This document shows positions 33,914-45,722 of a stretch of 64,000 nucleotides of DNA, in pieces. The stretch is taken from positions 1 through 64,000 of the forward strand of contig JADNRV010000242.1 of assembly GCA_015499995.1 (NCBI GenBank), in the 5' to 3' direction. A program made the translations under genes and the position numbers. Numbering within the stretch: position 1 is the stretch's first letter; each line of letters starts with the position of its first letter. Source of the stretch: Flammula alnicola (Eukaryota > Basidiomycota > Agaricomycetes > Agaricales > Strophariaceae). A model generated the notes under the pieces. That model was not told the origin of the DNA and searched no databases. It saw only the letters and a program-made list of their open reading frames with translations.

Positions 33914-35841
33914 ATGAGATCTCTTGTGAGCACGCCGGCGCGAATCGTGTTTATAGTGATTGGTTTCATTGTAAGTGCTGTATTACTCCACTGCGGTCTT
34001 CTCAATCCACGTCTCATCGATCATCTTTGGACGAACCAGATATCCATCCATTTCATAGCGAGCTTTGCTCACGAAGGATATGGTCGCGCTACTTCCATGT
34101 CCAATATCGTGTCAAAAGTACACCGAACCAAGGTTGCTTCCAATGAACAACCCGCGCCAATTCCGAACCATCAAATCTACTCCGAGGAACGCGCAAACGC
34201 AACATTCGTTATTCTCTGCAGAAACGACCAGCTCTGGCAAGCTGTCCGTTCCGTGCGGGAAATCGAAGATAGATTCAATCATCGATACCATTATCCATAC
34301 GTATTCCTCAACGAAGTGCCCTTCACGGACGACTTCATATAGTGAGTACCTCTGATTAATCTTCGCGTTGACTTACGATACTGATGATGCGTATACCACT
34401 TAGCCGCTTGTCAACTATTGTCTCGTCGAAGGCCGAATTCGGACTGATACCGCATGATCATTGGTTCCAACCAGATTCGATAGACGAAGAAAAGGCCAAG
34501 AAGTCGAGAGACCAAATGCAGTCGGAGAATATTATCTATGGAGGTGTGTTCAGAGTCAACCGTTTCGAAACTCTGCAGGCTTGACCGTTTCCCTTATATT
34601 TTCCATTCCTATCGCGTCCCTGTATTCGTATCATCAACGCTTCGACCATTGCAGGGAGTCTTTCATACCGTAACATGTGTCGTTTCAACTCTGGTGTAAG
34701 CGGCCTCTCTGATTAACGTTCTTATCCCCTCCTCATGGCCATCTCGCACTCGAATTTTAGTTCTTCTTCCGACACCCACTCATGGAGAAGTACAAATGGT
34801 ACTGGCGAATTGAGCGAGTATTTCCATGTATCTGTCTATCACTATGACTGAACTTCTCCCTCTTTAGGCCTGATGTTCATTTCCACTGCGATATCCTATT
34901 TGATCCATTCCGATACATGGATGGAAATAACAAAACCTACGGTCAGTGATCCCGTCATACGAACTGAATGACAAGTCTTAGTCGTGTATCGCCTTATATG
35001 ATCTCCCAATGGGCTTACTCTACTCCGTTGTCAGCCTTTACTATATCCATGGTGGAGTACGAGAGAACTATCCCTACCCTTTGGGGACACGTTCGAGGTT
35101 TGTTCCGATGGTCTAACGAAACCCGGGGCCTGAGTCCTGACTGCGTTGCTTGGTAGACTTCATGAAACTGTACCCCCAATATGTCGCGCCAAATAACGCG
35201 ATGGGTTTCATCTCTGACGACGGAACTGGTGACCGGTATAATCTCTGTCATTGTACGTCCGCCTTTTCATTTCTTCTCCAACGTCTATCGCGTTCGTCAG
35301 CAGCCCACATACCAATGACTGACTACCGCTTCTAATTTTTAGTCTGGAGCAACTTTGAGATTGCCAACATGGAATTCTGGCGGAGTGAGGCCTACATGAA
35401 GTTTTTCGAATACATAGATTCCCAAGGCGGTTTCTATTACGAGGTGCGTGCCTTGATGATCATTTGATCGACACTATTTCTCCTGGCATTTAACTGACCT
35501 TGCTTATCGGCTTATTCTCGTACTTTCCGCGCTACCGCACTTCCCTCTCTATCACAGCGATGGGGTGACGCGCCAGTACATTCCATAGCGGCCGCCATAT
35601 TTGCTCCGCGTGATCAGATCCATTTCTTTGATGAAATCGGATACGAACACGCGCCATACACGCATTGTCCGAAGGAAGGAGATCACTACGAGAGAGGAAG
35701 GTGTTCGTGTAATCCTGGGAACAACTTCGGTACGTTAGCCTTCTTGCTTCCAACCCAGAATCTAGAACTGAACGTCGTTGACATCTAGACTTTGATGGCA
35801 TTTCATGCTTGAACAAGTTTATGAACTTCATGAAATCGTAA
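33914..35841 (+). CDS. GT15 alpha-1,2-mannosyltransferase (KRE2/MNT1 family)
   Basis: A Golgi type II membrane enzyme that adds mannose from GDP-mannose to O- or N-linked glycans of cell-wall and secreted proteins. Ten exons sum to 406 residues: 33914-34341, 34404-34543, 34655-34695, 34761-34813, 34868-34941, 35035-35097, 35157-35252, 35343-35443, 35558-35729 and 35789-35841. A single membrane anchor lies near the start (RIVFIVIGFIVSAVLLHCG). The catalytic domain shows FVILCRNDQLWQAVRSVREIEDRFN, YPYVFLNEVPF, GSLSYRNMCRFNSGFFFRHPL, KYKWYWRIEPDVHFHCDI, FTISMVEYERTIPTLW and RWGDAPVHSIAAAIF. All are GT15 hallmarks, including the nucleophile-type Glu region in SMVEYE. The intron 34814-34867 begins with GC rather than GT (GCGAGT..TTTAG). 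No frame breaks were seen. Confidence 0.92.
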
Positions 35842-37117
35842 AATTTACCAACTCCTGGATTCAGTCGATATTTATGGATCTAGGCTTGTATAATCATATG
35901 TAGGGTAGGAAATTGTCGGACGGATGCAAATTCACTGAGAGAGAAAGCCAAATGCGCCGCAGCGCGGTGCGCCATAGAAACACAGAGTAAGTATCCAAGG
36001 TGCGCATTAAAAATCCAAATCTAGACAATTTTTATGTGTAAGCGCCCCTGGAGCGCAGTAATAAGGCACCCGATCCTCGGTCGATTAAAGCCATTGTGGG
36101 TATCGGAAAAGCATTTAATCTTCGTCTGCGACGGGAGATATGTCTTCAACGAGCTCTTGAGGTCGAAGGTTTATCATTCCCGTTTCTTTAACCTCTTGGC
36201 TTTGAGAGCCAAAATAGCGGACGGTCTCGAAGCTCCATCTGCTTATTGAAAAAGAAGGAATAGAAAGTTCTCCCAAAACGTAGATTTGGACTTACACAAG
36301 GTTTCCGATAATCCAGCTACCCAAGGCTTCACTGAATGGCGCGCCGTCCGGACCGAGAGACGGTGATAGATCTGCTAGTATTGTCTCCGAGTGGAACAGC
36401 TAGACTGGTGACCGGTGACCAGCCGGAGAATTAGTTGAACAGGGGAGGAGCTCGATTCTCGAGGTTTCTCCTCATTCAACGAATGGTCACCGCTCTATGG
36501 AACAGCCAAGGTAGAGTAAAAGTGAATGGCGAGATAAAATTTCCGCGAGCGCTAATTCTTAATGTTTCGATGTTCAACAGCAGGTCATAAAGTCATAAAT
36601 TGAAAAGTTCCCAGGCAAGGAGGGGATCAAATTTATTATTTGTGTGGAGGTACCGGTATGACTTCGGGTGCTATATCATATCGAAGTCACATTCACTAGG
36701 CGTCTCAACTGAGAAAAATGAGAGAGGGACACGGGCAACGACGGAGCATCCACATTCCTTCCCGCGGCGAGATCAGCTCTACTCGCCTCCATGGGAGGAC
36801 CATGACCATTAACAAACAAGACTGGATCGATACGCTTTGTCGTTTGAAGAGAGACTTTCCATGCCCGAAAGTTTGAAATCGTGAAAAAAGCGGGATACAA
36901 GTAGTGGAAAGTGAGTATCATCCAACCTGCGTAAGTATATAGAATTAGAGTTAGATAACGCGAGAAATAGAGACGGAAACAGATATAGCACACAAGCAGA
37001 CAACAAAAATATGCAATCAATCAAAGGGATCGCACCACGAAAATAACGATAGAAAATGTCCTTCCCAATTCAACTCTACTTCACTCTACCCCCAACTCAA
37101 AGCGCAGTGTTCAGCGC
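35842..37117. other. intergenic, nothing recognised
   Basis: Convergent 3' ends of the mannosyltransferase (+) and the Iml2-like gene (-). Only short open frames are seen. Confidence 0.35.
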
Positions 37118-40100
37118 TCAAAGCCGACCCCCTTTTCCAAGCACAGCAACAGCAGCATGCGTCCGCATCACCAGAGCATTCTCCATACTATACTTCCCCT
37201 TCCGCCCACTCGGGCCTACCTCAAGATACTTCCCGCTGAGGATCAGCTCGAACTGCTCCAGCGCCGCCGTCTCTGACGCCGTATGGTTCGCCGTGTGTGC
37301 GCCACCGCCTGAGTGGGAGGAGACGTGCGACTGGGTGTGGGAAAGGGTATGGTGGGAGTTGGTCGGAGACTTGGGTGATTTTGGAGATGGGAAGGAGGAC
37401 GGAGGGAGGTTGGAGAGGAGGCGGCCGAGTTCGTAGTCTTAGAGAATAGAAGACAATTAGCTCGAGAGGAAGCGTAGGAATAAGACGAAAACATCAGCTA
37501 CTCACGAGCGTGATACACCAAATGATGGTCCAGATCAATCTTGGGGCCGTGCTCGAACACGGCGCGGAAAGCAAGCTCCGAGGCGCGAGCAGCGTGCGCC
37601 TGTGGGATAATTCCTGACAGTTCTTCAGTTGGATCCAGTTCCGCGTCCGGGTCCTGTATATTCAAGGACGTCATGTAAGCATCGAGAAACCAAACAATAA
37701 AGTAAAAAGACAACGCACCGGATACGCAACATACCGCATACACACACCCCTCAAGAACATCGCCAGACAATAATCGTCCCAGTACCCCTCACCGCCAAAA
37801 TACCTCTTCTCTCTCTCCTTCTGCTCCTTCTCCGTCATGTCCTTGCCATCCCCACCAGCCTTCTCGACGTTCTCCTTCTCCTGCTCTCTAGCGACGACCT
37901 CTTCATACACACCCAGCTCCGTCAAGCACCTATCCACCTCGGGCAGCATCTTCTGCACGATGACCGTCCGCGGCGCATGCGTGATGCCTTGGAAGAGGTA
38001 CGCCATCTCCAATGCCGGTAAAGCGAGCCGCTGGTGCTGAGAGTGGAATTTACGTGCTTTGCGAGCGACTAATTTCTATTAACGACAATCCATTTTTGTC
38101 AGGATAATGCCTCTGCAGGATGTAAGAAAAAAAAAGATAGCATACCTCCAAGGGTATACTCTTGCCCGCGATCTTCTGCCTTAGACTAGGGACCTTCTCC
38201 ATAAGCTTCGCAGCCTCTTCCTTCTTCGCCTTATCATCCCGCCCACTCTCAAGGAGACACACTGCCATCCCATATGAATAAATCGATTTCGACCACTACC
38301 CAAAACCACCATCAGTTCCCAAATCCAGAAAAGAAAAAAAGAGAAAACGTACCGTAGCCTCCCTTTCCAGTTCCCGCCAACACCCCAAACTCGCCTCCAG
38401 GTCCCACAGTGCCAAATTCGCGATGGCGATCTCCCAGAAGGATATATGATGCAGGTTGCGGTACTGTTTCTGCACCTCCATGGCTTTGGTATAGTACTCG
38501 ATGGCTTTTCGAGGCTGAGAGTGCATGAGCCCGAGACGGCCAGCCCCGAAGAGGAAGAACACGCCTGTGAGAGAGGTAGGCGGGTTTGGGTTAGAAAACG
38601 GGAGAAAGGAAATGGAAGGGAGGACAGACCATTGGGATAGCGCTTCAAATTCCACTTCAAAATCTTACTCGCCACCTTCACGTCCACCCCATCAAACGTG
38701 AAGCTCGAGAGCACCAAGTGGAAGATGAGCAGTGCCATATCGCAGATCGACCGCCGCACGCCTTCCTCCGCTATAGATCATCAAAAAATAAAAATAAAAC
38801 ACGTCAGCTTTCCATCACCTAACGCGCAACGGAGACAGGAAAACAAGAAAACAAGAAAACAAGGGGAAAAACACGCACCAGCCCCAACCCTCGGCTCCTC
38901 CTCCCCCTCCACCCATCCTCCCGCCTTCATCAACATCTCCAGCCCCAGCCGCCGATCCCCATGGTACCCGAACAGCTCGACTAGCGTCATCAGCTTGCCC
39001 GGCATCAAACTGAGGATGATATTCGACATTCCCACGCCCAGGTACACCCCAGATCTGAAGTGCGCGTCGATGGAGGGGTCGGTGGCGGACAAGGAGGAAG
39101 AGGAGGCATAAGAGGCGTCCATGGCGTCTATGTAGGCGCCTAGTTGGCGGTAGACGGAGATTGTGGTGCGCATGTTGAGTCTGCGAGGGGGTCGGATTCG
39201 ACGTCAGTTCTCGGCTTATTTAAAACGAAAGGGACGTATACAATGAAGGACGGATGCGTTGGATGGATGGAGAGAAGGGATGAATAGATGGAAACGAACG
39301 GAACTCACGCCTCCTTGATAAAAGCCAACCAATCCCCCGAATACACAATGCCCAAGAGCGCCTTCTCGAACAGACTCTCCGCATACACGAGCTCCGCATG
39401 CCTCTCCACGTCCGTCATGCTCTTGATAAAGGCTGTGTTGTTGCCGCCACTGTGCACCGCGGAGACGACGTAGCCGGCGAGGCGCGAGCCAAAGAAGGCG
39501 GCTTTCTTGCGGTGCGCGTTGGCGATGAGGTTGCCTTGCTTGGTGTGGGCGATGCCGGCGAGGAGGTCCTAGGAGGGGTGGAAATGTGAGTATATGCGCT
39601 GTTATATTGCGGGAAAACATGAAATACGAGAGATGGAGGATGAAAGACGGAACATCGAACATCGAACACGAAACACGGAAGGTGGAATCCATAACACAGA
39701 ACACATCACAACGTTCAACCCTATCCAAAAACCCCAAAACCAAAACCCACTTACATCATCCTCATAGCTCATTAACCCCTTTACACACTGAATAAGCCCA
39801 TACCCTGTCGCGAAATACAGCCTCTCCATCCGCACATCACTTTCCCGACAATACGCCTCACTCTCAAACATCTTGGAACTGAGGAACAGCTCCAGCGCGT
39901 AGGCTACCCCCGGCAGGTCGCTGAGTGCGATCGCGGGGGTGTAGGGGTGGATTACGGCGGGTGGGGAGGTGTAGATAGATGTGTAGGAGGGTGTGGGGGT
40001 GGGGGTGGGGGGTATGGTTGGTGTGGAATCGGAGGCAGCCTTCGCGCTCGGGCCCGCAAGCGTCTCCTGCATGTCGTTGTAATTCGACGTAGCAGGCGTC

Positions 40101-40306
40101 AACAACGAGTCGCCCTCCTCTGCCCCTGCCCCGTTTGCACGCTCTTTGCTGCCCATCGTCGAGCTGTCGCGGGCGCCCGAAGATGCGGACGCGGTGGATT
40201 CTGAATCTGAGCTCGAAGCCGTGGACGAAATGCTAGCGCGCTTGTCTTTCTCGACAGGCGTCGTGGAAGAGCTGGCGGAGAAATGGAATAGAGTGCCGAG
40301 GACCAT
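37118..40306 (-). CDS. Iml2/TTC39-type TPR protein
   Basis: Member of the Iml2 / tetratricopeptide-repeat 39 family; yeast Iml2 is linked to lipid droplets, the mitochondrial outer membrane and clearance of inclusion bodies. The gene is multi-exon (about nine) from the ATG at 40306 (MVLGTLFHFSASSST) to the TGA at 37118-37120, roughly 850-900 residues. A Ser/Thr-rich N-terminal region precedes the family core: LELFLSSKMFESEAYCRE, MERLYFATGYGLIQCVKGLMSY, GNLIANAHRKKAAFFGSRLAGYV, AELVYAESLFEKALLGIVYSGDWLAFIKEA and RSGVYLGVGMSNIILSLMPGKLMTLVELFGYHGDR. TPR-like helices follow (GAGRLGLMHSQPRKAIEYYTKAM). The tail holds FELILSGKYLEVGPSGRKGKYSMENALVMRTHAA. A basic/acidic insert (EQEKENVEKAGGDGKD) is probably disordered. 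Exon borders were not all fixed. Confidence 0.85.
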
Positions 40307-41216
40307 CGTGGGGTTGGTGAGGTGGTGAAATTAGTGGTGTGTGGTGGAGGTTATAGATAGGACGTGGTGGTACGATGTTACGTGGGGCGAGTAGTGGCGG
40401 TGGGCGGCGTGGACGTGTCCGGCAGGAAGAAGGTCGCGATAACCCCAACGCCAATGCCGGTGGTAGAGAAGAGAGCAATAAAACCGCCGGGTAGTGGGCA
40501 ATCCAATTAGATATGCGAATCACGAAAGGGATCACATATCATATATCAGATGACATATGATTGTTTTATTTCCAGCCAAGTACGTGGTGGGATCACGTTG
40601 GTACAACGAGAAACGCGAACAAATGTGTCATTTGGAGTCGAGTGAGGAGATATGGGAAGACGGATTGAAGGACATCAGCACCCGCTCGTGGCGCGAACAA
40701 CCCAATGAAATTACACACCGAATCAAGTCGTCGAACGGATTTCAGCAGGATGTGGGGTATGTATCAGATGACCTTCTACCCGTGTGGGGAATGGAGTCAG
40801 TGCCCTTGAAAGTCGCGCAGAGAGAATCACAGAGCTAGGAGATGGATGGTCAGCTGCCCCACTAGCGTCGCTTTTGCTGGTGAGAGTGTGGTCAAGAGGC
40901 GGACATGTGAATAGAGTGTATAAAGTTGGAGGAGGGCTTGAGAAAACTAAAAAAATGATCCAGGGTCGGCCACATATTCGGAACACGGTCATCAGTTTTT
41001 CGTCATACTGGTCGGCATCGCGTCCCACTTTCACAGTGTCTCGGCGGCTGCAAAAGGTTCTCGGAAATGCGGTTCAGAAAGGAAGAGATATATCTATATC
41101 TGAAGAAATAAAACAAATCTCCGACGTTCAAAACGGTGGAATGCTTGTTGGATTTTGTAGATGCGAGATTATATGTGCAACAAGTCCGTAAAGGACGAGT
41201 CTAATCTAATCTAATC
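40307..41216. other. upstream region of the Iml2-like gene
   Basis: No gene supported. A short TCTAATCTAATCTAATCT run sits at about 41202-41219, just before the F-box fragment; a similar run occurs near 55530. Confidence 0.35.
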
Positions 41217-41860
41217 TTGGGTATTGGACGGTCCATAAAATGTTCCGAGTCGACTCGGGATAGGATGTCGACGTATCTACCATCCTCACCCATTATTTCC
41301 CAGGAAACATCCACCGCAGAAGAGGCGCGACTCGCGCGAGTGAACGAACCCAGAGAATGTCTTCGTCTTTTAACACCAGGTCCTCAGATCAAGCGGAAAC
41401 GACTGCCCTTGATCACATGAGCACTACCACCGTCGGGGTCGACGTCGTCTCGCTTACCACGGATGACAGCGACGATCTACGCCCGGTGAAGTTCGTGCAA
41501 TTAGGAATATTGAGACACTTCAAGTCTTCCGCTTTGAATGAGCTTTCTCCCACTTCCCAGGGAGACTGCGACGACTTTGAAGAAGTACGCGATGAAGCTG
41601 CTGGACACGTCGCGAAAATAGAGCTCCAGGAGGACCCCGAGATCGTAGAATCCTTCCGCGGTTTCCTTTTCCTTTCCGGACGAAATTGGAGGTGCCAGGG
41701 ACAGGTCCCGGAGGTGGAGATCTAGCCTCAACGGCACCTGGGAGAGAACAGCCATGAAGGTGTTGGAAGTGCATTCCATGGTCGCGCGAGTTGCCTCTGT
41801 CAAACCGAACGCGGGATAAGGAGAGATAATTACAGCGTCCAGTCTAATGCCCAGCTCCAT
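41217..41860 (-). pseudogene. F-box protein 3' fragment
   Basis: The minus strand matches the second half of the F-box family gene at 31527. The pieces are MELGIRLDAVIISPYPAF (intact: FMELQTLGRDW..), LHLRDLSLAPP, and ELYFRDVSSSFIAYFFKVV (intact: ALYFDDVSSDFLAEFFRVV). After several stops comes DGRYVDILSRVDSEH. The last phrase matches GGRYVDIIPRVESEH of the plus-strand fragment at 43980, so the two are closely related, in inverted orientation about 2.1 kb apart. There is no F-box and several stops. Confidence 0.75.
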
Positions 41861-42102
41861 AAATGCAGGGCGGTGACAGTGACCTTATGTAATATGTCGT
41901 CGTGACTTCCTTCATCAGTTGTTTATTGGAATTTGGAAAGCTTTTCCCAGACTGCCGCTTCTTCCACCGCCGGTGCTCACGCCCACGACTCGTTGAGCTC
42001 TCCAAGTTGCACCACGGTTAGTCTCACAGTAACATTGGTGTTTTAAGCTCTACCAAAATTTCCCGCAAATTTTAGAAAAGCCACGAGCGTCATCGAATTA
42101 TC

Positions 42103-43223
42103 ATGGTTCTACCATCGGAATTGATTCGTTCAATCATCGAACAAGTCACTTGCACATCAGACCTCGCGGTTCTCAGCTGCGCATCAAGAACTCTTCAGGC
42201 AGAAGCTGAAAGACTTCTATACAGGTCGATGACCAGCGAAAATGGGACGAGGAGTTTCAAATTCCTGTCCAGCATACAAAAACATCCCCGGCGTGCAGCA
42301 TCGGTGCGCGTATACCACACCCACGATATCCCTCACAAGCAGCGGCGGTCCATTTGGAATCTCATCACCAAGTCCCTTCGGATTATGATCAACCTGAAGG
42401 AGCTCGGGTTCAACAACGGCGTTCTGGGATCACCCCGCACGATATTCCCGGCGCACTGTCCGTTCCAGTTGGAGAAGTTCATATGGACATGTCCTCGGCA
42501 CAAAGATCACGTATTGCTTGGATTTGATGACGGTACTCCCTCGTACGACGAACAGGCTCTCGCATTTCTTGAAGGACAATCCCAACTGCGTCATCTGCGA
42601 TGGGCGACCCATGACTTGAGTCACCCTCTGAAGACCCTCTTATGCCCAAATCTGAGAATTCTGGAAGGAAATATTCACGCTTTTCAGATTTTTCTCCCAG
42701 GGAGATCCGTCACCGTTTTAAATTGGTTGTCGGATTTGGATTTGAATTTCTCGAACCCAGTTATCACCGTGGAGGATGCGCTAAACAGCATTTCCCCTCA
42801 ACTCAAGATGATTCGTGCCTTTTCATTCCGACATTCTTTGTGGGGATACATATCAACCGTCTTCAACCACCTTCAATCCCTTGAAACCCTCGATGTTTGT
42901 GGGTATATGGATGTGGTAAGCTTGATTATCACTGTTCTACAGGATTTCCGAACTAATTCTAACTTGCACGAGAACAGTCCTGGCTTTCCAAATTTGACAA
43001 TGTGAAAACGTTGATTGTCTCGCGACAGGAGAATTTGGATCACCTTCCATCTGAAAGGATGGATAACCTCATGAAGGGGTTCTTCTTCATCTGCCCTTCT
43101 CTAGACAGGGTGTATCTCGCCACCGACCAGCCAGACGACTCGCGAATGTATAGAGTGTGGATTAACGCAGTCGCTCAGCCTGACTTGATTGACGCGTCCG
43201 AGGCTCGTTCTGCTTTTGTATGA
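42103..43223 (+). CDS. F-box / LRR-like protein
   Basis: Two exons, 42103-42915 and 42978-43223, give 352 residues in frame. The opening MVLPSELIRSIIEQVTCTSDLAVLSCASRTLQAEAERLLYRSM is an F-box-type Skp1-binding region in the form common in Agaricomycetes. The rest is irregular leucine-rich sequence (MINLKELGFNNGVLG, QLRHLRWATHDL, LCPNLRILEGNIHAF, HLQSLETLDVCGYMDV, KTLIVSRQENLDHL, CPSLDRVYLATDQ). It belongs to a different F-box subfamily from the gene at 31527 but sits between two fragments of that one. The target is unknown. Confidence 0.8.
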
Positions 43224-43979
43224 TATCTACCCATTCTACAGTCTTACGCAGTATCTAGTACTAGACAGGAATACCAAATGCCCGGTATCCAACGTACGAT
43301 AACACTGGCTCGACCTGCATTGAAGACTTTGCTGGAAAGTTGGTATTAGTCAGTCTACCAAAGTTTTCCTTCATCTGATGTGCATTTTCGTGCGATCTTT
43401 AGTACTTGCCTTATTCTCTTCAAGTATTAGGATACCGGCGTTGCTCATATATGCCGCTACAGACAGATAAATAGGTTGTTTATAAAGCTTTGTGCTTGAA
43501 GGACCATAATCTAGGTATGTAATCCCGCTATCTATGTAAATGCAATCACCCAAAAGAACGGGATATATTTGTGAGCTATGGGGTCGTTTCATGCTCCAAG
43601 GCCTCTAGTTTTATGCTTGCTGTCCACTCTGGGTCCTCCTTGGTGCAAATTTTCAAGGAACGCCTTCGAGAAGTGGTCGTTTGCCAATGTCAGATGGCGC
43701 GCGAATTGTTCTCTCTCTTTCCTATCTTTCCTTGCAAATGTCCAGCCCATTCACTTTGCGTCAACGGTTGAGCGACTCCCTTCTCTATCTCGCGCAATCT
43801 TTCCATAAACCAATCTTCCTTTCAGGGGGACCAGAGGCGATCCAGATTGTGGGGCCGTTCAAAAACAACGATCAAGTCATGGTGGCGCTAGCATTCACTT
43901 GGGATTCTTATCGGCCTGGCCGATTTTGTTAGCAAGACATGTCCTACGCATTATAATGTATCTTGTCCCACACATAAGC

Positions 43980-44515
43980 TTGAGATTACGTGCGAGTATG
44001 GTTGTCCCATTGTACATTACGCAGGAAAGATCATATTCTCTACTCTACACCAACTCTTCTTCCATTGCGGACAACAGCCTCTGTCATATCCTCTCCAACT
44101 GCGGCGAAGAGCTTAGCATCGACTCTTTCCCAGGGTTTGACGACGTTAACTTCCTCGATGGGCTCGCTACAAAGGAAGAAGAAGGCACATTCGAAGCACA
44201 AGACCTGGAGTATCTCTCTATTTCCGATTGCCAAACTTCACTCCTGCCGCGCTCCGCTGCTTCGTCCGTGCGTGGATCTCGGTCACAGCACTATGCCGGC
44301 GTTGAAGGACATTCCTCATTGGCTTATCTGAGTGTTTGTGGAAGAGCTCCGGTACTACAGAAAGAAGATGCCATTTGGTTTCGTTCACGCGCCCGACTCG
44401 CCAGTCCGACCAATGTTTCCCGGCAAGCAAAGGGTGCGGGTGGCAGATACGTTGACATCATACCCCGAGTCGAATCTGAACATTCTGCGGATGAAGAACC
44501 AAAAAAATATTGACT
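43980..44515 (+). pseudogene. F-box protein 3' fragment
   Basis: One open stretch aligns with the C-terminal third of the F-box gene at 31527. The phrases are TNSSSIADNSLCHILSNCGEELSIDSF (intact: SAIDDDSFYNILSAWSGSELTVLSCASF), DLEYLSISDCQTSLL, HSSLAYLSVCGRAPVLQKEDAIWF (intact: RTVLRELWVDGEGPTLQDEHTEWF) and GGRYVDIIPRVESEH. No F-box or start region is present. Weak similarity may extend back to about 43580. It is an inverted near-relative of the fragment at 41217. Confidence 0.75.
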
Positions 44516-44678
44516 TCTCGCATCAAGTTTCATGCTACTTACCTTGCACCATGTAATATTGTATTGATAGTGGTTTGTCTACTATACTACATGCAAATGC
44601 AGGCGAATGAAATCTATACACCTATTTATTACAAGTAGCTGGAGGCGAATTCGAAGTGCATTTAACTACGTTTATTTA

Positions 44679-45722
44679 CTGTGCCTGGTCACGTAGTTAG
44701 CCATTCTAACTTGTCCTTCGAGTTAATAGACAGAAAGATGTTCTTTTGCCAATTTTTTTGTGGCATCCTACAGATAGATGTATTGAGAGTTGGTCTATAT
44801 AATTTCTAGATTTTTAAAATAACACAGAACGTCTCTATGAATATTTTTCAAACGAAGGTCTTGCGAAGGTCAAGAAACCGTCTAAACTAGGTAGTTAGCC
44901 ACGCTGTCAAATAGCCATCACATCAGTTGTCAAGCGGCAATCTGACTTACCTAAGTGCATGATGACGTTCGCCGTTTCTTATCGCCCAAAACCTGTGTCC
45001 GTCGTGTTGCTCTGGAGGAACAAAAAATGAAGCTAATCTTCCAAAAATTTGATCAGAAGTTTAAAAACATCTCAGTCATCTGATTGGTTGTATTTACATG
45101 ATTTTTCAATCTGATTCAAGCTATATTTCTTTCACGGTTTTTGCCATGGCTGATTTCCCTCTTTTTTGGTTTTGGTAGCACAGTGACACAAAAAAAAAAG
45201 ATAAAATTGTTTTGTGCATGGTTTACATGACTTTAATCATTCCTGATTACTGGACAAAAATCCTCACTACAACCGTCTGATTCATTCTCTCGCAAAGTGT
45301 CTTACAGTTTATGGTTTAGATATAGAATATTTGCCTGATAGGCTTGCAAAAATGCCCAATTCTGGTGATATTCTGGATACATACCATGTAGTATTCTACC
45401 CATTGGCCATGCAATAACTCTCCTTTAAATATGTGCAGCGAAAAACTCGAAGACAAAGAGGATTTCGCAGCGCGGAAAGTGGCTTCCCATTTTAGGTGTG
45501 TTTCTATATATAGCAAAAATCGTCTCACGCCAAAAAATCAAGCGGATTTGACCATCTCTCAGCGCAGAAAATAGGAAAAAGTGGTTTTTTTTTTCATGAG
45601 GCCATCGAGAATGTACAGACATGCTAGGCTAGGCAAAAAAAATGGGAGGGACAGCTTAATTCCGACCTAGGCAGCTCGAGTGGCTAACTACCTAGTTCGG
45701 CTAACTACCTGACCAGGCACAG
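44679..45722. mobile_element. 1.04-kb non-autonomous DNA transposon with TIRs
   Basis: The left end reads CTGTGCCTGGTCACGTAGTT and the right end, in reverse complement, reads CTGTGCCTGGTCAGGTAGTT, continuing to AGCC. Both are bordered by TA (44677-44678 and 45723-45724), giving a probable TA target duplication. Subterminal copies of GTAGTTAGCC recur near the ends: CTAGGTAGTTAGCCAC at 44887-44902 and its reverse complement at 45680-45695. The interior is AT-rich without a transposase, so it would depend on another element. Its right end lies inside the coding frame of the F-box gene at 45701-47189. Confidence 0.8.
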
